A DNA stretch of 64,000 bases from Streptomyces sp. DSM 110735 (GCF_016482685.1 NZ_JACYHF010000025.1:21361-85360); one strand, 5' to 3'. Positions 8,624 to 17,645 are shown, counted from the first letter of the stretch. Numbers and translations are program-made. Notes: a model not told the origin generated them from the letters alone.

Positions 8624-8706
8624 CTTGCGTATCGCTTGAACTGGGGCAACACTGGGAGCGGGCCGCACGGACGCGGTCCCGGGTGACGAGTGAGGGGAAA
8701 CCACGC

Positions 8707-9321
8707 ATGACGTCGCAGGCCGCGGACGGACCGGACACGGTCGCCGCCTCGCGCCGCTCCAAGATCACGCCGGAGCGTGAGCGGGAGTTCTTCGACGCCG
8801 TGCTCGACCAGGTCCGCGAGTGCGGGTACGACTCCCTGACCATGGAGGGCATCGCTTCCAGCACCCGGTGCAGCAAGTCCACGCTCTACCGGCAGTGGAA
8901 GACCAAGCCGCAGTTCGTCGCCGCTGCCCTGCGGGCCAACCGCCGGGTGCGCTTCGCCGGGATCGACACCGGCTCCCTCGCCGAGGACCTGCGCCAGGCG
9001 GCCCGTGCCGCGGGCGACTGGTCGGGCAAGGACACCCGGCTCCTCCAGGCGCTCATGCCCGCCGCCGCGGTCGACAAGGAACTGGCCGAGGCGCTGCGCG
9101 ACGCGCTGGTCGCCCCCGAGATCACCGCGCTGGAGAAGATGATCGCGCGCGGTGTGGCCCGCGGCGAGGTCCCGGCCGGGCATCCCGCCCTCGAGTTCGT
9201 GCCCGCGATGATGTTCGGCGTCCTGCGGGTACGCCCGGTGCTCAGCGGCCAGTACGCCGACGCCGACTACCTGGTCCGCTTCGTGGAAGCCGCCGTGCTC
9301 CCCGCGTTCGGACTCACCTGA
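8707..9321 (+). CDS. TetR/AcrR family transcriptional regulator
   Basis: A 204-residue one-component repressor. The N-terminal helix-turn-helix reads GYDSLTMEGIASSTRCSKSTLYRQWKTK (about residues 40-67), typical of TetR DNA-binding domains. The C-terminal half matches the TetR_C ligand-binding type (LEDLRQAARAAGDWSGKDTRLLQALMPAA). I take ATG 8707 because GAGGGG lies about eight bases upstream. In-frame starts further upstream would run translation through the operator array. It faces the PAP2-DMT unit across five iterated sites, so autoregulation and control of those genes is the simplest reading. The ligand is unknown. Confidence 0.9.
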   Translation: MTSQAADGPDTVAASRRSKITPEREREFFDAVLDQVRECGYDSLTMEGIASSTRCSKSTLYRQWKTKPQFVAAALRANRRVRFAGIDTGSLAEDLRQAARAAGDWSGKDTRLLQALMPAAAVDKELAEALRDALVAPEITALEKMIARGVARGEVPAGHPALEFVPAMMFGVLRVRPVLSGQYADADYLVRFVEAAVLPAFGLT

Positions 9322-9454
9322 GACCCAGGCCGCCGTTCACGGGATGACTGAACGGTGACCTGCTCGCGCCGCACCGTGGGGACGGGGGCGGCGCGCACCC
9401 CCTGGCCGGGTGGGGCCCCCTTGAGCGGAGGGGTCCCCACCCGGCCGATTTCGT

Positions 9455-10402
9455 TCACACGTCCTGGCCGCTGCCGCCGCCCGACCACACCTTGATGCCC
9501 TTGAGGATCTCGTCGATCACTGCGGTGCGCTGGCCGACGTCCAGGCCGAAGCGGACGACGAGGATCTCGTGGGCGTCGTTGGGGGAGGGGAAGGCGACCG
9601 ACTCCACGTAGCCGTCGGAGCCCTTGCTCGTGACCGCTTTCCAGCGGACCAGGTAGCCCTTCTGTCCGGCCACCGTCACGGTCTTGGAGGCGAGCACCTC
9701 GTGGGAGGTGATGCTGCCGTAGGTTGTGCCGCCGTACGACTGCTTGGCGTTGGCGGCGATGTCCGCCTTGGCGACCGCCTCGGCGGTGTCGCCCTTGGTG
9801 CCGAGGGCGGTGGCGGACGCGGTGTAGGCGCCGCCCGCCGTGCAGCTCTGGGAGGCGTTGCCCGGGCACTTGTAGGACTTGTCGGAGGTCACCTGGGCGC
9901 CGATGCTGATGACCTCGCCGGTCCAGCCGTCCGGCACCGGCATGCTGATCCCGTTGAAGGGGTCGGGCAGCGTGCCGCCGCCCTTGACCTTGGGTATCTG
10001 GGAGCGGCGCGGCGACGGCGAGGACCCGGGGTCGCCCGGACCGCCCCGGTCGCCGGGACCGGAGCCCTCGGGTCCGCCCCGGCCGCGCCGCTCCTGGCCC
10101 GCGCCCGCGCGGTCGTGACCGCCGCCGGAGTCCTTGGCGAGGGCGTACACCCCGACCCCGATGCTCGCCAGCACCGCGACCGCCGCCGCGACGGCTATCC
10201 CGATCCGCAGTCCGCGCCGGGGCGCGGGCGGGGGCGGGTAGGGGGCGGTCGCCGGATAGGCAGGGGGAGCGGGGTACGTGCCGTGACCGGCCGGGCGGAC
10301 CTGGGCCGTCCAGGCGGTGCCGTCCCACCAGCGTTCGGCGGGCGGGGCGTTGTGCGGCTGCCCGGGATCGGGGTACCAGCCGGGAGGAGTCACCTGCGTC
10401 AT
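9455..10402 (-). CDS. DUF2510-domain membrane-anchored protein
   Basis: A 315-residue actinomycete protein. Residues 1-35 hold the DUF2510 signature (GWYPDPG followed by RWWDGTAWT). Then come a proline/alanine/tyrosine-rich stretch, one transmembrane segment (LRIGIAVAAAVAVLASIGVG), a low-complexity Gly/Arg/Pro spacer, and an extracytoplasmic domain of about 170 residues (from GGGTLPDPFNGISMPVPDGW) with a likely disulphide pair (CPG and SCTAGG). This build is common for surface proteins of unknown role in Streptomyces. ATG 10402 is the start; the upstream in-frame extension lacks conservation. It stands alone with its own upstream region shared with the large ATPase gene. Confidence 0.8.
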   Translation of the reverse strand: MTQVTPPGWYPDPGQPHNAPPAERWWDGTAWTAQVRPAGHGTYPAPPAYPATAPYPPPPAPRRGLRIGIAVAAAVAVLASIGVGVYALAKDSGGGHDRAGAGQERRGRGGPEGSGPGDRGGPGDPGSSPSPRRSQIPKVKGGGTLPDPFNGISMPVPDGWTGEVISIGAQVTSDKSYKCPGNASQSCTAGGAYTASATALGTKGDTAEAVAKADIAANAKQSYGGTTYGSITSHEVLASKTVTVAGQKGYLVRWKAVTSKGSDGYVESVAFPSPNDAHEILVVRFGLDVGQRTAVIDEILKGIKVWSGGGSGQDV

Positions 10403-10721
10403 GGACACACCGTATGAGGCATCGGTGAAAGCGTGATGAGAGCACCCCGGCCGAATCGCCCGGCGCGCCGGACCGGCTGCCGCGCCGACGTGACTTCCGT
10501 CACGCCCGAACGACCCGCTCCTGTTCCCAACTCGCACCAATCCAGGCATTATTGACGCCTCATCGGGCGCAGACCGACCGGTCGGGCCGGGTCGGGGGCG
10601 ACTGGCCGGTAACCAGTCCGCACGGGGGATACGACACTGCCCGGTCGGACCACCATCCCTCCCCCCAGGCGGCTACGCTCGTGGTCTGCACGCCGTCCGG
10701 GCGACCTGGGGAGGGAACAGG
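10403..10721. promoter_or_regulatory. Divergent intergenic region of 319 bp
   Basis: No gene is visible. A palindrome CGTGACTTCCGTCACG (10489-10504) may be an operator for the DUF2510 gene. A TACGCT hexamer (10674-10679) about 45 bp before the ATG of the large ATPase gene resembles a streptomycete -10 element. The ATPase gene has a GGGAGGGAACAGG ribosome site. Confidence 0.4.
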
Positions 10722-13400
10722 ATGACGCGGGCACGGCCGTCGGCGGCCGCCTCGGCCCACCTGTGGGAACGGGACGCGGAACTCGCCACCATCGCGCAGG
10801 CGATCGACGAGCTGCGCGCCGACCGCTCCTCCGGCGGCAACGTCCTCGTGATACGCGGCGAGGCCGGACTCGGCAAGACCGCGCTGCTCAACGAGACCCG
10901 CCGCCTGGCCGAACGCCAGAACTGCACCGTCTGGTCCGCCCGCGCGGGCGAGACCCTGCGCACGGTCCCCTTCCACGTCCTGCGCCAGTTGCTGCAGCCC
11001 ATGCTGACCTCGATGCTGCCGGAGGAGGCCCGCGAGTACCTCGGCGACTGGTACGACATCTCGGGTCCCGCCCTCGGCATCGTCGAACCCGGCGCCGCCC
11101 CCGCCGACCCGCAGTACGTCTGCGACGGACTCGTCGCCACGGTGCGCCGGTTCGCGACCCGGGAGTGGCCGCTCGTCCTGCTCATCGACGACGCCCACTG
11201 GGCCGACCTGGAGACGCTGCGCTGGCTCGCCGCGTTCACCGCCGACCTGGGCGAACTGTCCGTGCTCGTCGTGGTCACCCGCCGCTCCGGCGCCCTGCCC
11301 GGGGGCACCGCCCGCCACCTCGACGCGGTGGAGAGCGCCGGGCACCGCGTCGACGGTCTGAGCACCCTCACCCCGGAAGCCACCGCCGGGCTCACCCGCG
11401 ACACCGTCGGCTCGCACGCCGACGACCCCTTCTGCCGCGAGGTCTGGGCCGTCACCGCGGGCAACCCCTACGACACCGTCGAACTCCTCGCCAAGGTCCG
11501 CGACAGCGAACTCCAGCCGGTCGAGGGCAGGGCCGCCGAACTGCGCGCCCTGAACCACTCCGGACGCGGCGGCGGAGTCGTGGAGCGCCTGTCCGTACTC
11601 GGCGACGAGGCCACCCGCTTCGCCTGGGCCGCCGCCGTCCTCGGCACCGGCAGCACCGTCGACCTCGTCGCCCGGGTCGCCGGGATGACCCCGACGGCCG
11701 CCCAGGAGTGCCTCGAACGCCTCGGCGTCGCCCGCATCCTGACCGAGGGCATCGCGGACCCCACCCGGAACGGACCGCAGGGCACGGTCCTCGAGTTCGT
11801 CCACCCGCTCGTCGCCACCGCCGTCTACGACTCCATGACGGACGCCACCCGGGGCTTCTTCCACGGCGTCGCCGCCAAGACCGTCACCGAGAGCGGACGC
11901 GGCGCCGCCGAGGCGGCCCGGCACCTGCTGAAGGTGGAACCGGAGGGCGACGAGGAACTGGTCACCCAACTCCGCGAAGCCGCCCGCGAACACCTTGCCG
12001 TCGGCGCCCCCGACGCTGCCTGCCGCTGCCTGGAACGCGCCCTGCGGGAACCACCCCGCCCCGACGTCCGCGCCAAGGTCCTCTACGAACTCGGCTGCTC
12101 CACCCGTCTGACGGCGCCCGCCGTCACCGTCGAGCACCTGCGCGCCGCGCTCGCCACCCCCGGTCTCGACCACGCCGAGCGCGTCGAAGCCGTCATCCGT
12201 CTCTCCCAGGCGCTGCTCCACAACGACCAACTGGAGGAGGCCGTCCGCACCGTCGGCGCCGAAGCCGCGCGGTACGAGACGGGACCGGTGCGGATGCGCC
12301 TGGAGGCGGTGCGCTTCATGTGGGAGGCGATCCACCGCGAGACCGTCTCCCCGGAGCGCTCCCGGCGCCTGGCCGAACTCGCGGACACCTGCACGGGGCG
12401 CGACAACTCCGAGCGCGCGCTGCTCATCCTGCGCGGCTTCGACGCCATGACCCACGGCGAGGACGCCCAGGTCGTCGTCGAACTGTGCGACCGCGCCCTG
12501 GTCAACAACCGCCTCGCGCCCGGACTCGGCTGGACCGACGAGGAGTGGGGCGTCGAACTGCTGATGATGCTCGGCAGCACCTACGCCTACACCGACCGGC
12601 TCGACCTCGCCGACAGCCTCTTCGCCGAAGCCCTGCGCGCCTACACGAGCGCGGGCTGGCACGGCGGTCACCTCTCCCTCGCCAACTCCTATCTGGGACT
12701 CGCCCTGCGCCGCCAGGGCAAGCTGAAGGAGGCGGAGGAAACCCTGCGCGAGGCGCTGACGCTCGCCGAACGCGTCGGCCGCAGGCTGCCGTTGTACTGG
12801 TCCGCGATGTGCGGTCTGGTCGACACCCTGCTCGCCCGGGGTCACGTCGAGGAGGCGTGGGCGGTGGCGGAGCGCGGCGGCTTCGCACCGCCGTACCCCT
12901 CCACGATCGTGCTGCCCGACCTCCACTCCGTACGCGGCCGTCTGCTCCTCGCCGTCGGCCGCACCGAGGAGGGGATCAACGAGCTGGAAGCCGCCGAGAA
13001 GACCGCCGTCGCCCGGGGCGGACACAACCCCGTCCTCGCCCCCTGGGCCGTCGACCTCGCCCGCGCCCTCGCCGCCCAGGACCCCGCCCGTGCACGGGCG
13101 CTCGCGGCGGACGCCCGCCGCCAGGCCGAGCGGTTCGGCACCGACACCGCGATCGGTGAGGCACTGCGCTGCGCCGCCGCGCTGGCCACCGGACCGGAGG
13201 CGGTCCGCCTCGCCCGCAAGGCGGTCGCCTTCCTGGAGGCGTCCCCCTGCCAGTACGAGCACGCGGCCGCCCTCGTGGAGTACGGCATCCTGGCCGACTC
13301 GGCACCCGACCTCGCCCGGGGTCTGGAACTGGCCCGCTCCTGCGGCGCCGACGGTCTGGTCGCCCGCGCCGAGCGCGCCCGGCGCTCCGGCACGACCTAG
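10722..13400 (+). CDS. LAL-type AAA ATPase regulator without the LuxR DNA-binding domain
   Basis: An 892-residue protein with the layout of large ATP-binding LuxR-family (LAL/MalT-like) regulators. It has an N-terminal P-loop ATPase with Walker A GEAGLGKT (46-53) and Walker B VLLIDDAHWAD (about 152-162), followed by a long TPR-like helical region (for example LDLADSLFAEALRAY and KLKEAEETLREALTLAERVGR). The family normally ends with a LuxR helix-turn-helix of about 65 residues. Here the protein stops at ARAERARRSGTT, just where that domain would begin, and no HTH is seen in any frame downstream. Its TAG stop lies at the edge of a mobile element. It may be a signal-transducing ATPase that works through a partner, or a relic. 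Confidence 0.85.
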   Translation: MTRARPSAAASAHLWERDAELATIAQAIDELRADRSSGGNVLVIRGEAGLGKTALLNETRRLAERQNCTVWSARAGETLRTVPFHVLRQLLQPMLTSMLPEEAREYLGDWYDISGPALGIVEPGAAPADPQYVCDGLVATVRRFATREWPLVLLIDDAHWADLETLRWLAAFTADLGELSVLVVVTRRSGALPGGTARHLDAVESAGHRVDGLSTLTPEATAGLTRDTVGSHADDPFCREVWAVTAGNPYDTVELLAKVRDSELQPVEGRAAELRALNHSGRGGGVVERLSVLGDEATRFAWAAAVLGTGSTVDLVARVAGMTPTAAQECLERLGVARILTEGIADPTRNGPQGTVLEFVHPLVATAVYDSMTDATRGFFHGVAAKTVTESGRGAAEAARHLLKVEPEGDEELVTQLREAAREHLAVGAPDAACRCLERALREPPRPDVRAKVLYELGCSTRLTAPAVTVEHLRAALATPGLDHAERVEAVIRLSQALLHNDQLEEAVRTVGAEAARYETGPVRMRLEAVRFMWEAIHRETVSPERSRRLAELADTCTGRDNSERALLILRGFDAMTHGEDAQVVVELCDRALVNNRLAPGLGWTDEEWGVELLMMLGSTYAYTDRLDLADSLFAEALRAYTSAGWHGGHLSLANSYLGLALRRQGKLKEAEETLREALTLAERVGRRLPLYWSAMCGLVDTLLARGHVEEAWAVAERGGFAPPYPSTIVLPDLHSVRGRLLLAVGRTEEGINELEAAEKTAVARGGHNPVLAPWAVDLARALAAQDPARARALAADARRQAERFGTDTAIGEALRCAAALATGPEAVRLARKAVAFLEASPCQYEHAAALVEYGILADSAPDLARGLELARSCGADGLVARAERARRSGTT

Positions 13401-13562
13401 GGCCTGTCCGGCGGATCTTCGTGGGCCCGCGACGCCTGGCACGCACTCTCGCCGCACGCCCGAATCACCCGAGTACGTCCAGTACGAGGGAGATCCGGGC
13501 GCACGCCGAGAGCACGCACCAGCCGCCGCGGGCTGCTCCACGAAGATCCGCCGGACAGGCCC
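13400..13562. mobile_element. 163-bp foldback MITE-like element, copy 1
   Basis: Terminal inverted repeats of 25 bp are perfect (13400-13424 and 13538-13562, beginning GGGCCTGTCCGGCGG). The interior continues as an imperfect palindrome, so nearly the whole element can fold into one hairpin. TA is duplicated on both sides (13398-13399 and 13563-13564), within a CTAG target. There is no transposase. A second copy at 25135-25297 has the same length and differs at only two positions that I can find, so both were mobilised fairly recently by an element elsewhere. TA/CTAG targeting fits IS630/Tc1-like or IS5/IS427-like transposases. Confidence 0.85.
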
Positions 13563-14632
13563 TAGCCCGCGCTCCCCAGGATCTCCGCGAGGTCGTAGCG
13601 CACCGGCTCCTCCAACTGGGCGTAGGTGCAGCTCTCCGGGGTGCGGTCCGGGCGCCAGCGGCGGAAGCGCGCCGTGTGCCGGAAGCGGGCGCCGTTCTCC
13701 ATGTGGTCGTACGCCACCTCCGCGACCCGCTCCGGGCGCAGCGGCACCCAGGACAGGTCCTTCTTGCCCGACCAGCGGCTCGGCGCCCCCGGCAGCCGCG
13801 CCTCCTCGTGCGCCGACTCCTCCGCCCAGCGCGCCCACGGATGCCCGCTCACGTCCGTCATCCGCAGCGGCGCCAGCTCCTCGATCAGCTCCGCGCGCCG
13901 CTTCATGGAGAACGCCGCCGCCACGCCCACGTGCTGGAGGACGCCGTGGTCGTCGTACAGCCCGAGCAGCAGCGAGCCCACCACCGGTCCGCTCTTGTGC
14001 AGCCGGTAGCCCGCCACCACCACGTCCGCCGTCCGCTCGTGCTTGACCTTGAACATGGCCCGCTCGTCCGGGAGATACGGCAGCCCGAGCGGCTTGGCCA
14101 CGATCCCGTCGAGCCCCGCCCCCTCGTACTGCTCGAACCACTCCCGCGCCACCTCGACGTCGGTCGTCGCCGGAGCCAGATGCACCGGCGGGGTCACCCC
14201 GTCCAGCGCCCGGTCCAGCAGGGCGCGCCGGTCGGCGAGCGGCACGTCGAGCAGGGCGTGGTCGTCCAGCGCCAGCAGGTCGAAGGCGACGAAGGAGGCG
14301 GGCGTCCGCTCGGCCAGCGTCCGCACCCGCGACTCGGCCGGATGGATGCGCTCGGTCAGCGCGTCGAAGTCCAGACGCCCCTCCCGCGCGATCACGATCT
14401 CCCCGTCCACCACGCACCGCTCGGGCAGCCGCTCCCTGAGCGCCGCCACCAGCTCGGGGAAGTACCGGGTCAGCGTCTTGCCGGTACGGCTGCCCAGCTC
14501 GACCTCGTCCCCGTCGCGGAACACGATCGCCCGGAAGCCGTCCCACTTCGCCTCGTAGTGCATCCCGGGCGGGATCTTCGTCACCGGCTTGGCGAGCATC
14601 GGCTTCACGGGCGGCATCACCGGCAGATCCAT
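13562..14632 (-). CDS. ATP-dependent DNA ligase (LigC/LigD-ligase type)
   Basis: A 356-residue stand-alone ligase. The adenylation motif EAKWDGFRA puts the nucleotidyl lysine at 29. Further nucleotidyltransferase motifs are visible: SRTGKTLTRYFPEL, DGEIV, FVAFDLLALD, EGIVAK-like DGIVAK and FKVKHERTADVVV. A C-terminal OB-fold follows. It is oriented divergently from a LigD-type polymerase gene 74 bp away, the split arrangement known in streptomycetes for non-homologous end joining or an alternative excision-repair route. No Ku gene is in this window. The TAG stop uses the TA of the foldback element's target site. Confidence 0.9.
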   Translation of the reverse strand: MDLPVMPPVKPMLAKPVTKIPPGMHYEAKWDGFRAIVFRDGDEVELGSRTGKTLTRYFPELVAALRERLPERCVVDGEIVIAREGRLDFDALTERIHPAESRVRTLAERTPASFVAFDLLALDDHALLDVPLADRRALLDRALDGVTPPVHLAPATTDVEVAREWFEQYEGAGLDGIVAKPLGLPYLPDERAMFKVKHERTADVVVAGYRLHKSGPVVGSLLLGLYDDHGVLQHVGVAAAFSMKRRAELIEELAPLRMTDVSGHPWARWAEESAHEEARLPGAPSRWSGKKDLSWVPLRPERVAEVAYDHMENGARFRHTARFRRWRPDRTPESCTYAQLEEPVRYDLAEILGSAG

Positions 14633-14706
14633 GGCTCCGATTCTGCGCGCACCCCGCCGAGCGCGCCCGGTGTGCGCGGTGTGCGGGGGACGCCTACGGT
14701 GGCCGC

Positions 14707-15726
14707 ATGGGCGATGCGGTGGAACTGGAGGTGGCCGGCCGGACCGTACGGCTGACCCACCCGGACAAGGTCTTCTTCCCGGAGCGCGGATTCACCAAGC
14801 TCGACGTCGCCCAGTACTACGCCTCCGTCGGTCCCGGCATCCTGCGCGCCCTGCGCGACCGCCCCACCACCCTGGAGCGCTACCCGGACGGGCTCGACGG
14901 CGAGTGGTTCTACCAGAAGCGGGCGCCCAAGAACATGCCCGACTGGATCCCCACCGCCCACATCACCTTCCCCAGCGGCCGCAGCGCCGACGAGATGTGC
15001 CCCACCGAGGAGGCGGCGGCGGTGTGGGCCGCGCAGTACGGCACGCTCACCTTCCACCCCTGGCCGGTGCGCCGCGACGACGTCGACCACCCCGACGAAC
15101 TGCGCATCGACCTCGACCCGCAGCCCGGCACTGGCTACGAGGACGCCGTGCGCGCCGCCTTCGAACTCCGTTCGGTACTGGAGGAGTTCGGGGGTCTGCG
15201 GGGCTTCCCCAAGACCTCCGGCGGGCGCGGACTGCACGTCTTCGTGCCCATCGAACCGCGCTGGACCTTCACCCAGGTCCGCCGCGCCGCCATCGCGGTC
15301 GGCCGCGAACTCGCCCGCAGGATGCCCGAGCAGGTGACGGTGAAATGGTGGAAGGAGGAGCGCGGCGAACGCATCTTCGTCGACTACAACCAGACCGCCC
15401 GCGACCGCACCATCGCCTCCGCCTACTCCGTGCGCCCCCGCCCCGAGGCGACCGTCTCCGCCCCGCTGCGCTGGGACGAGGTGGCCGACGCCCGCCCCCG
15501 CGACTTCGACCTCGCCACCATGCCGGTCCGCTTCGCGGAGGTCGGGGACGTGCACGCCGACATGGCCGACCACGCCTACTCCCTGGACGCCCTTCTGGAG
15601 CTGGCCCGCCAGGACGAGCACGACCACGGGCTTGGCGATCTGCCGTACCCGCCCGAGTATCCGAAGATGCCCGGCGAGCCCAAGCGGGTGCAGCCGAGCC
15701 GGGCTCGCAAGGACGAGGCTTCCTGA
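14707..15726 (+). CDS. LigD-type DNA polymerase/primase domain protein
   Basis: A 339-residue stand-alone member of the archaeo-eukaryotic primase superfamily (LigD POL). Catalytic metal-binding aspartates are in IDLDP (Asp 135 and 137). The nucleotide-binding SGGRGLHV has His 177, and the third acidic motif is FVDYNQ (Asp 226). The N-terminal LTHPDKVFFPERGFTKLDVAQYY block is characteristic. Such enzymes fill or extend ends with NTPs during end joining. The gene diverges from the ATP-dependent ligase, and the two probably share a promoter region (14633-14706). Confidence 0.93.
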   Translation: MGDAVELEVAGRTVRLTHPDKVFFPERGFTKLDVAQYYASVGPGILRALRDRPTTLERYPDGLDGEWFYQKRAPKNMPDWIPTAHITFPSGRSADEMCPTEEAAAVWAAQYGTLTFHPWPVRRDDVDHPDELRIDLDPQPGTGYEDAVRAAFELRSVLEEFGGLRGFPKTSGGRGLHVFVPIEPRWTFTQVRRAAIAVGRELARRMPEQVTVKWWKEERGERIFVDYNQTARDRTIASAYSVRPRPEATVSAPLRWDEVADARPRDFDLATMPVRFAEVGDVHADMADHAYSLDALLELARQDEHDHGLGDLPYPPEYPKMPGEPKRVQPSRARKDEAS

Positions 15727-15798
15727 CGCTCTCGCCCCCGGTGCCGGGGGTCGTCGCGCGGTTATCCTGGGCGGCAGCCGCCCGATGAGGAGCACCGA

Positions 15799-16818
15799 GT
15801 GACCGAGGCAGTGCCGCGCCCCACGCTGGAGGCCGTAGCCGAGCGGGCCGGAGTGTCGAGGGCCACCGCCTCCCGCGTCGTCAACGGCGGCGACGGAGTG
15901 CGCGCCCCGCTCGTCGCCCGCGTCCAGGAGGCTGTCGAGGAACTGGGCTACGTCCCCAACCGCGCCGCCCGCAGCCTCGTCACCCGACGGCACGACGCGG
16001 TCGCCGTCGTCATCGCCGAACCCGGCACCCGCGTCTTCGCCGACCCCTTCTTCGCCGCCCAACTGCGGGGAATAAGCAAGGAGTTGACGGCACGCGACAA
16101 CCAGCTCGTGCTGCTGCTCACCGAGGGCAGGGACGACCACGCGCGCGTGGCCCGCTATCTGGCGGGCGGTCACGTGGACGGCGCGCTCGTCTTCTCCCTC
16201 CACCTGGACGACCCGCTGCCCGGCCTCATCCACGACGCGGGCGTCCCCACCGTCTTCGGCGGTCGCCCCGACTGGAGCGACGGCCGGGGCGGACCTGTCT
16301 ACGTCGACAGCGACAACCGGGGCGGCGCCCGCGCGGCCGTACGCCATCTGGTCTCCCTCGGCCGCACCCGCGTCGCGCACATCACCGGTCCCCTGGACCA
16401 GACCTCGGCGGTGGACCGCCTGGACGGCTACCGCGACGTCATGGGCACCGACGCCCCCGACCTCGTCGTCTACAGCGACTTCACGCCCTCCGGCGGCGAG
16501 CGCGCCATGCGCGAACTCCTCGACCGCCGCCCCGACGTCGACGCCGTCTTCGCCGCCAACGACCTCACCGCCCTCGGCGCCCTCCGCGTCCTGCGCGAAC
16601 ACGGCCGCCGCGTCCCCGAGGACGTCGCCCTGATCGGCTTCGACGACATGGCCCCCGTCGCCGAACAGACCGACCCGCCCCTGACCACCGTCCGCCAGGA
16701 CATCGAGGAAATGGGGCGCCTGATGGCCCGCCTGCTGCTGCGCGGTCGCACGGCACCCGAGTCCGGCCCGTCCTCGGTCGTCCTGCCGACGACACTGGTC
16801 CACCGGGCGACGGCGTAG
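15799..16818 (+). CDS. LacI/GalR family transcriptional regulator
   Basis: A 339-residue repressor. The N-terminal helix-turn-helix and hinge are textbook: PTLEAVAERAGVSRATASRVVNG, then GYVPNRAARSLVTRR. The periplasmic-binding-like effector domain includes GHVDGALVFS, VDSDNRGGARAAVRHL and DVALIGFDDM. GTG 15799 is the start, with GATGAGGAGC seven bases upstream. No sugar operon is adjacent, so its target is unclear. The alpha-glucan cluster at the left edge of the window is about 10 kb away and has no regulator in view, but a link is only a guess. Confidence 0.92.
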   Translation: MTEAVPRPTLEAVAERAGVSRATASRVVNGGDGVRAPLVARVQEAVEELGYVPNRAARSLVTRRHDAVAVVIAEPGTRVFADPFFAAQLRGISKELTARDNQLVLLLTEGRDDHARVARYLAGGHVDGALVFSLHLDDPLPGLIHDAGVPTVFGGRPDWSDGRGGPVYVDSDNRGGARAAVRHLVSLGRTRVAHITGPLDQTSAVDRLDGYRDVMGTDAPDLVVYSDFTPSGGERAMRELLDRRPDVDAVFAANDLTALGALRVLREHGRRVPEDVALIGFDDMAPVAEQTDPPLTTVRQDIEEMGRLMARLLLRGRTAPESGPSSVVLPTTLVHRATA

Positions 16819-16853
16819 CTCAGCGCTGGGACTCAGTGCCGGGTCGGTCTGGG

Positions 16854-17645
16854 TCAGCTCTGAGTCGGCTCGCCCCTGATCACCGCGAAACGGGCGCCGT
16901 ACGGGTCGGTGAGGCGGGCCATGCGCCCCACGCCCGGAACGGTGGTCGGCGGCAGCAGCACCGTGCCGCCCCCCTGCCGCGCCCGCTCGGTCACCCCCTC
17001 GGGGTCCGTCACCGCGAAGTACGGCAGCCAGTACGCGCCCGTGTCCGCGTCCGCCGGGTCGTCGAGGGAGCGGACGACGCCGCCGAACATCGTGTCCTCC
17101 CCGGCGCCGGGCGGGTTGACGCAGGTGTACATGCCGTCGGGGAACGCGGTGGCGGAGGTCTCCAGACCGAGGACCCGGTGGTAGAAGGCGGCGCCCGCCG
17201 CCACGTCCGGGGTGTGCAGCTCGACCCAGCACAGCGCGCCCGGCTCGCTCGCCGCGTCCAGACCCTCGACCTCGCCGGGCTGCCACACGCGGAACACCGC
17301 CCCCGCCGAGTCGGCGAGACCCGCCATCCGGCCGAGCCCCATCACCTCGCCCGGCGCCAACAGCACGCTGCCGTGCGCCCGTTCGGCCGCCTGCGCGGTG
17401 GTCTCGGCGTCCTCGGTCCGGAAGTACACCGTCCAGCCCGGCAGCTCACGCCCCGCGCCGGTCGGCATCGCACCGGCGACCGTCCTGCCGTCCGACTGGA
17501 GGAAGCCGTACCCGCCCGCGTCCGGGCCCAGCGAGTGGAACCGCCAGCCGAACAGGGCGCTGTAGAAGGCGAGCGCGCCGTCGAGGTCGGGGGTGGCGAG
17601 GTCGATCCAGTTCGGGGCGCCCTCCAGGGCGCGGGTGCTGAGCAT
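16854..17645 (-). CDS. Two-domain VOC (glyoxalase-like) protein
   Basis: A 263-residue protein made of two vicinal-oxygen-chelate modules. The first starts at APNWIDLATPDLDGALAFYSALFGW and the second at PGALCWVELHTPDVAAGAAFYHRVLG. The duplication with xPDxxxAxxFYxxxFGW signatures matches the hydroxylase/dioxygenase-like VOC branch abundant in Streptomyces. The substrate is unknown. GAGGAGGG lies about six bases before ATG 17645, which decides the start. It diverges from the wbl gene across 208 bp. Confidence 0.85.
   Translation of the reverse strand: MLSTRALEGAPNWIDLATPDLDGALAFYSALFGWRFHSLGPDAGGYGFLQSDGRTVAGAMPTGAGRELPGWTVYFRTEDAETTAQAAERAHGSVLLAPGEVMGLGRMAGLADSAGAVFRVWQPGEVEGLDAASEPGALCWVELHTPDVAAGAAFYHRVLGLETSATAFPDGMYTCVNPPGAGEDTMFGGVVRSLDDPADADTGAYWLPYFAVTDPEGVTERARQGGGTVLLPPTTVPGVGRMARLTDPYGARFAVIRGEPTQS

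Noticed and set aside
10560..14546. A 1328-codon minus-strand open frame across the LAL and ligase genes
   Set aside because: Long open antisense frames are routine at this GC content. Its composition is Gly/Val/Ala-rich without domains, and parts overlap two well-supported genes.
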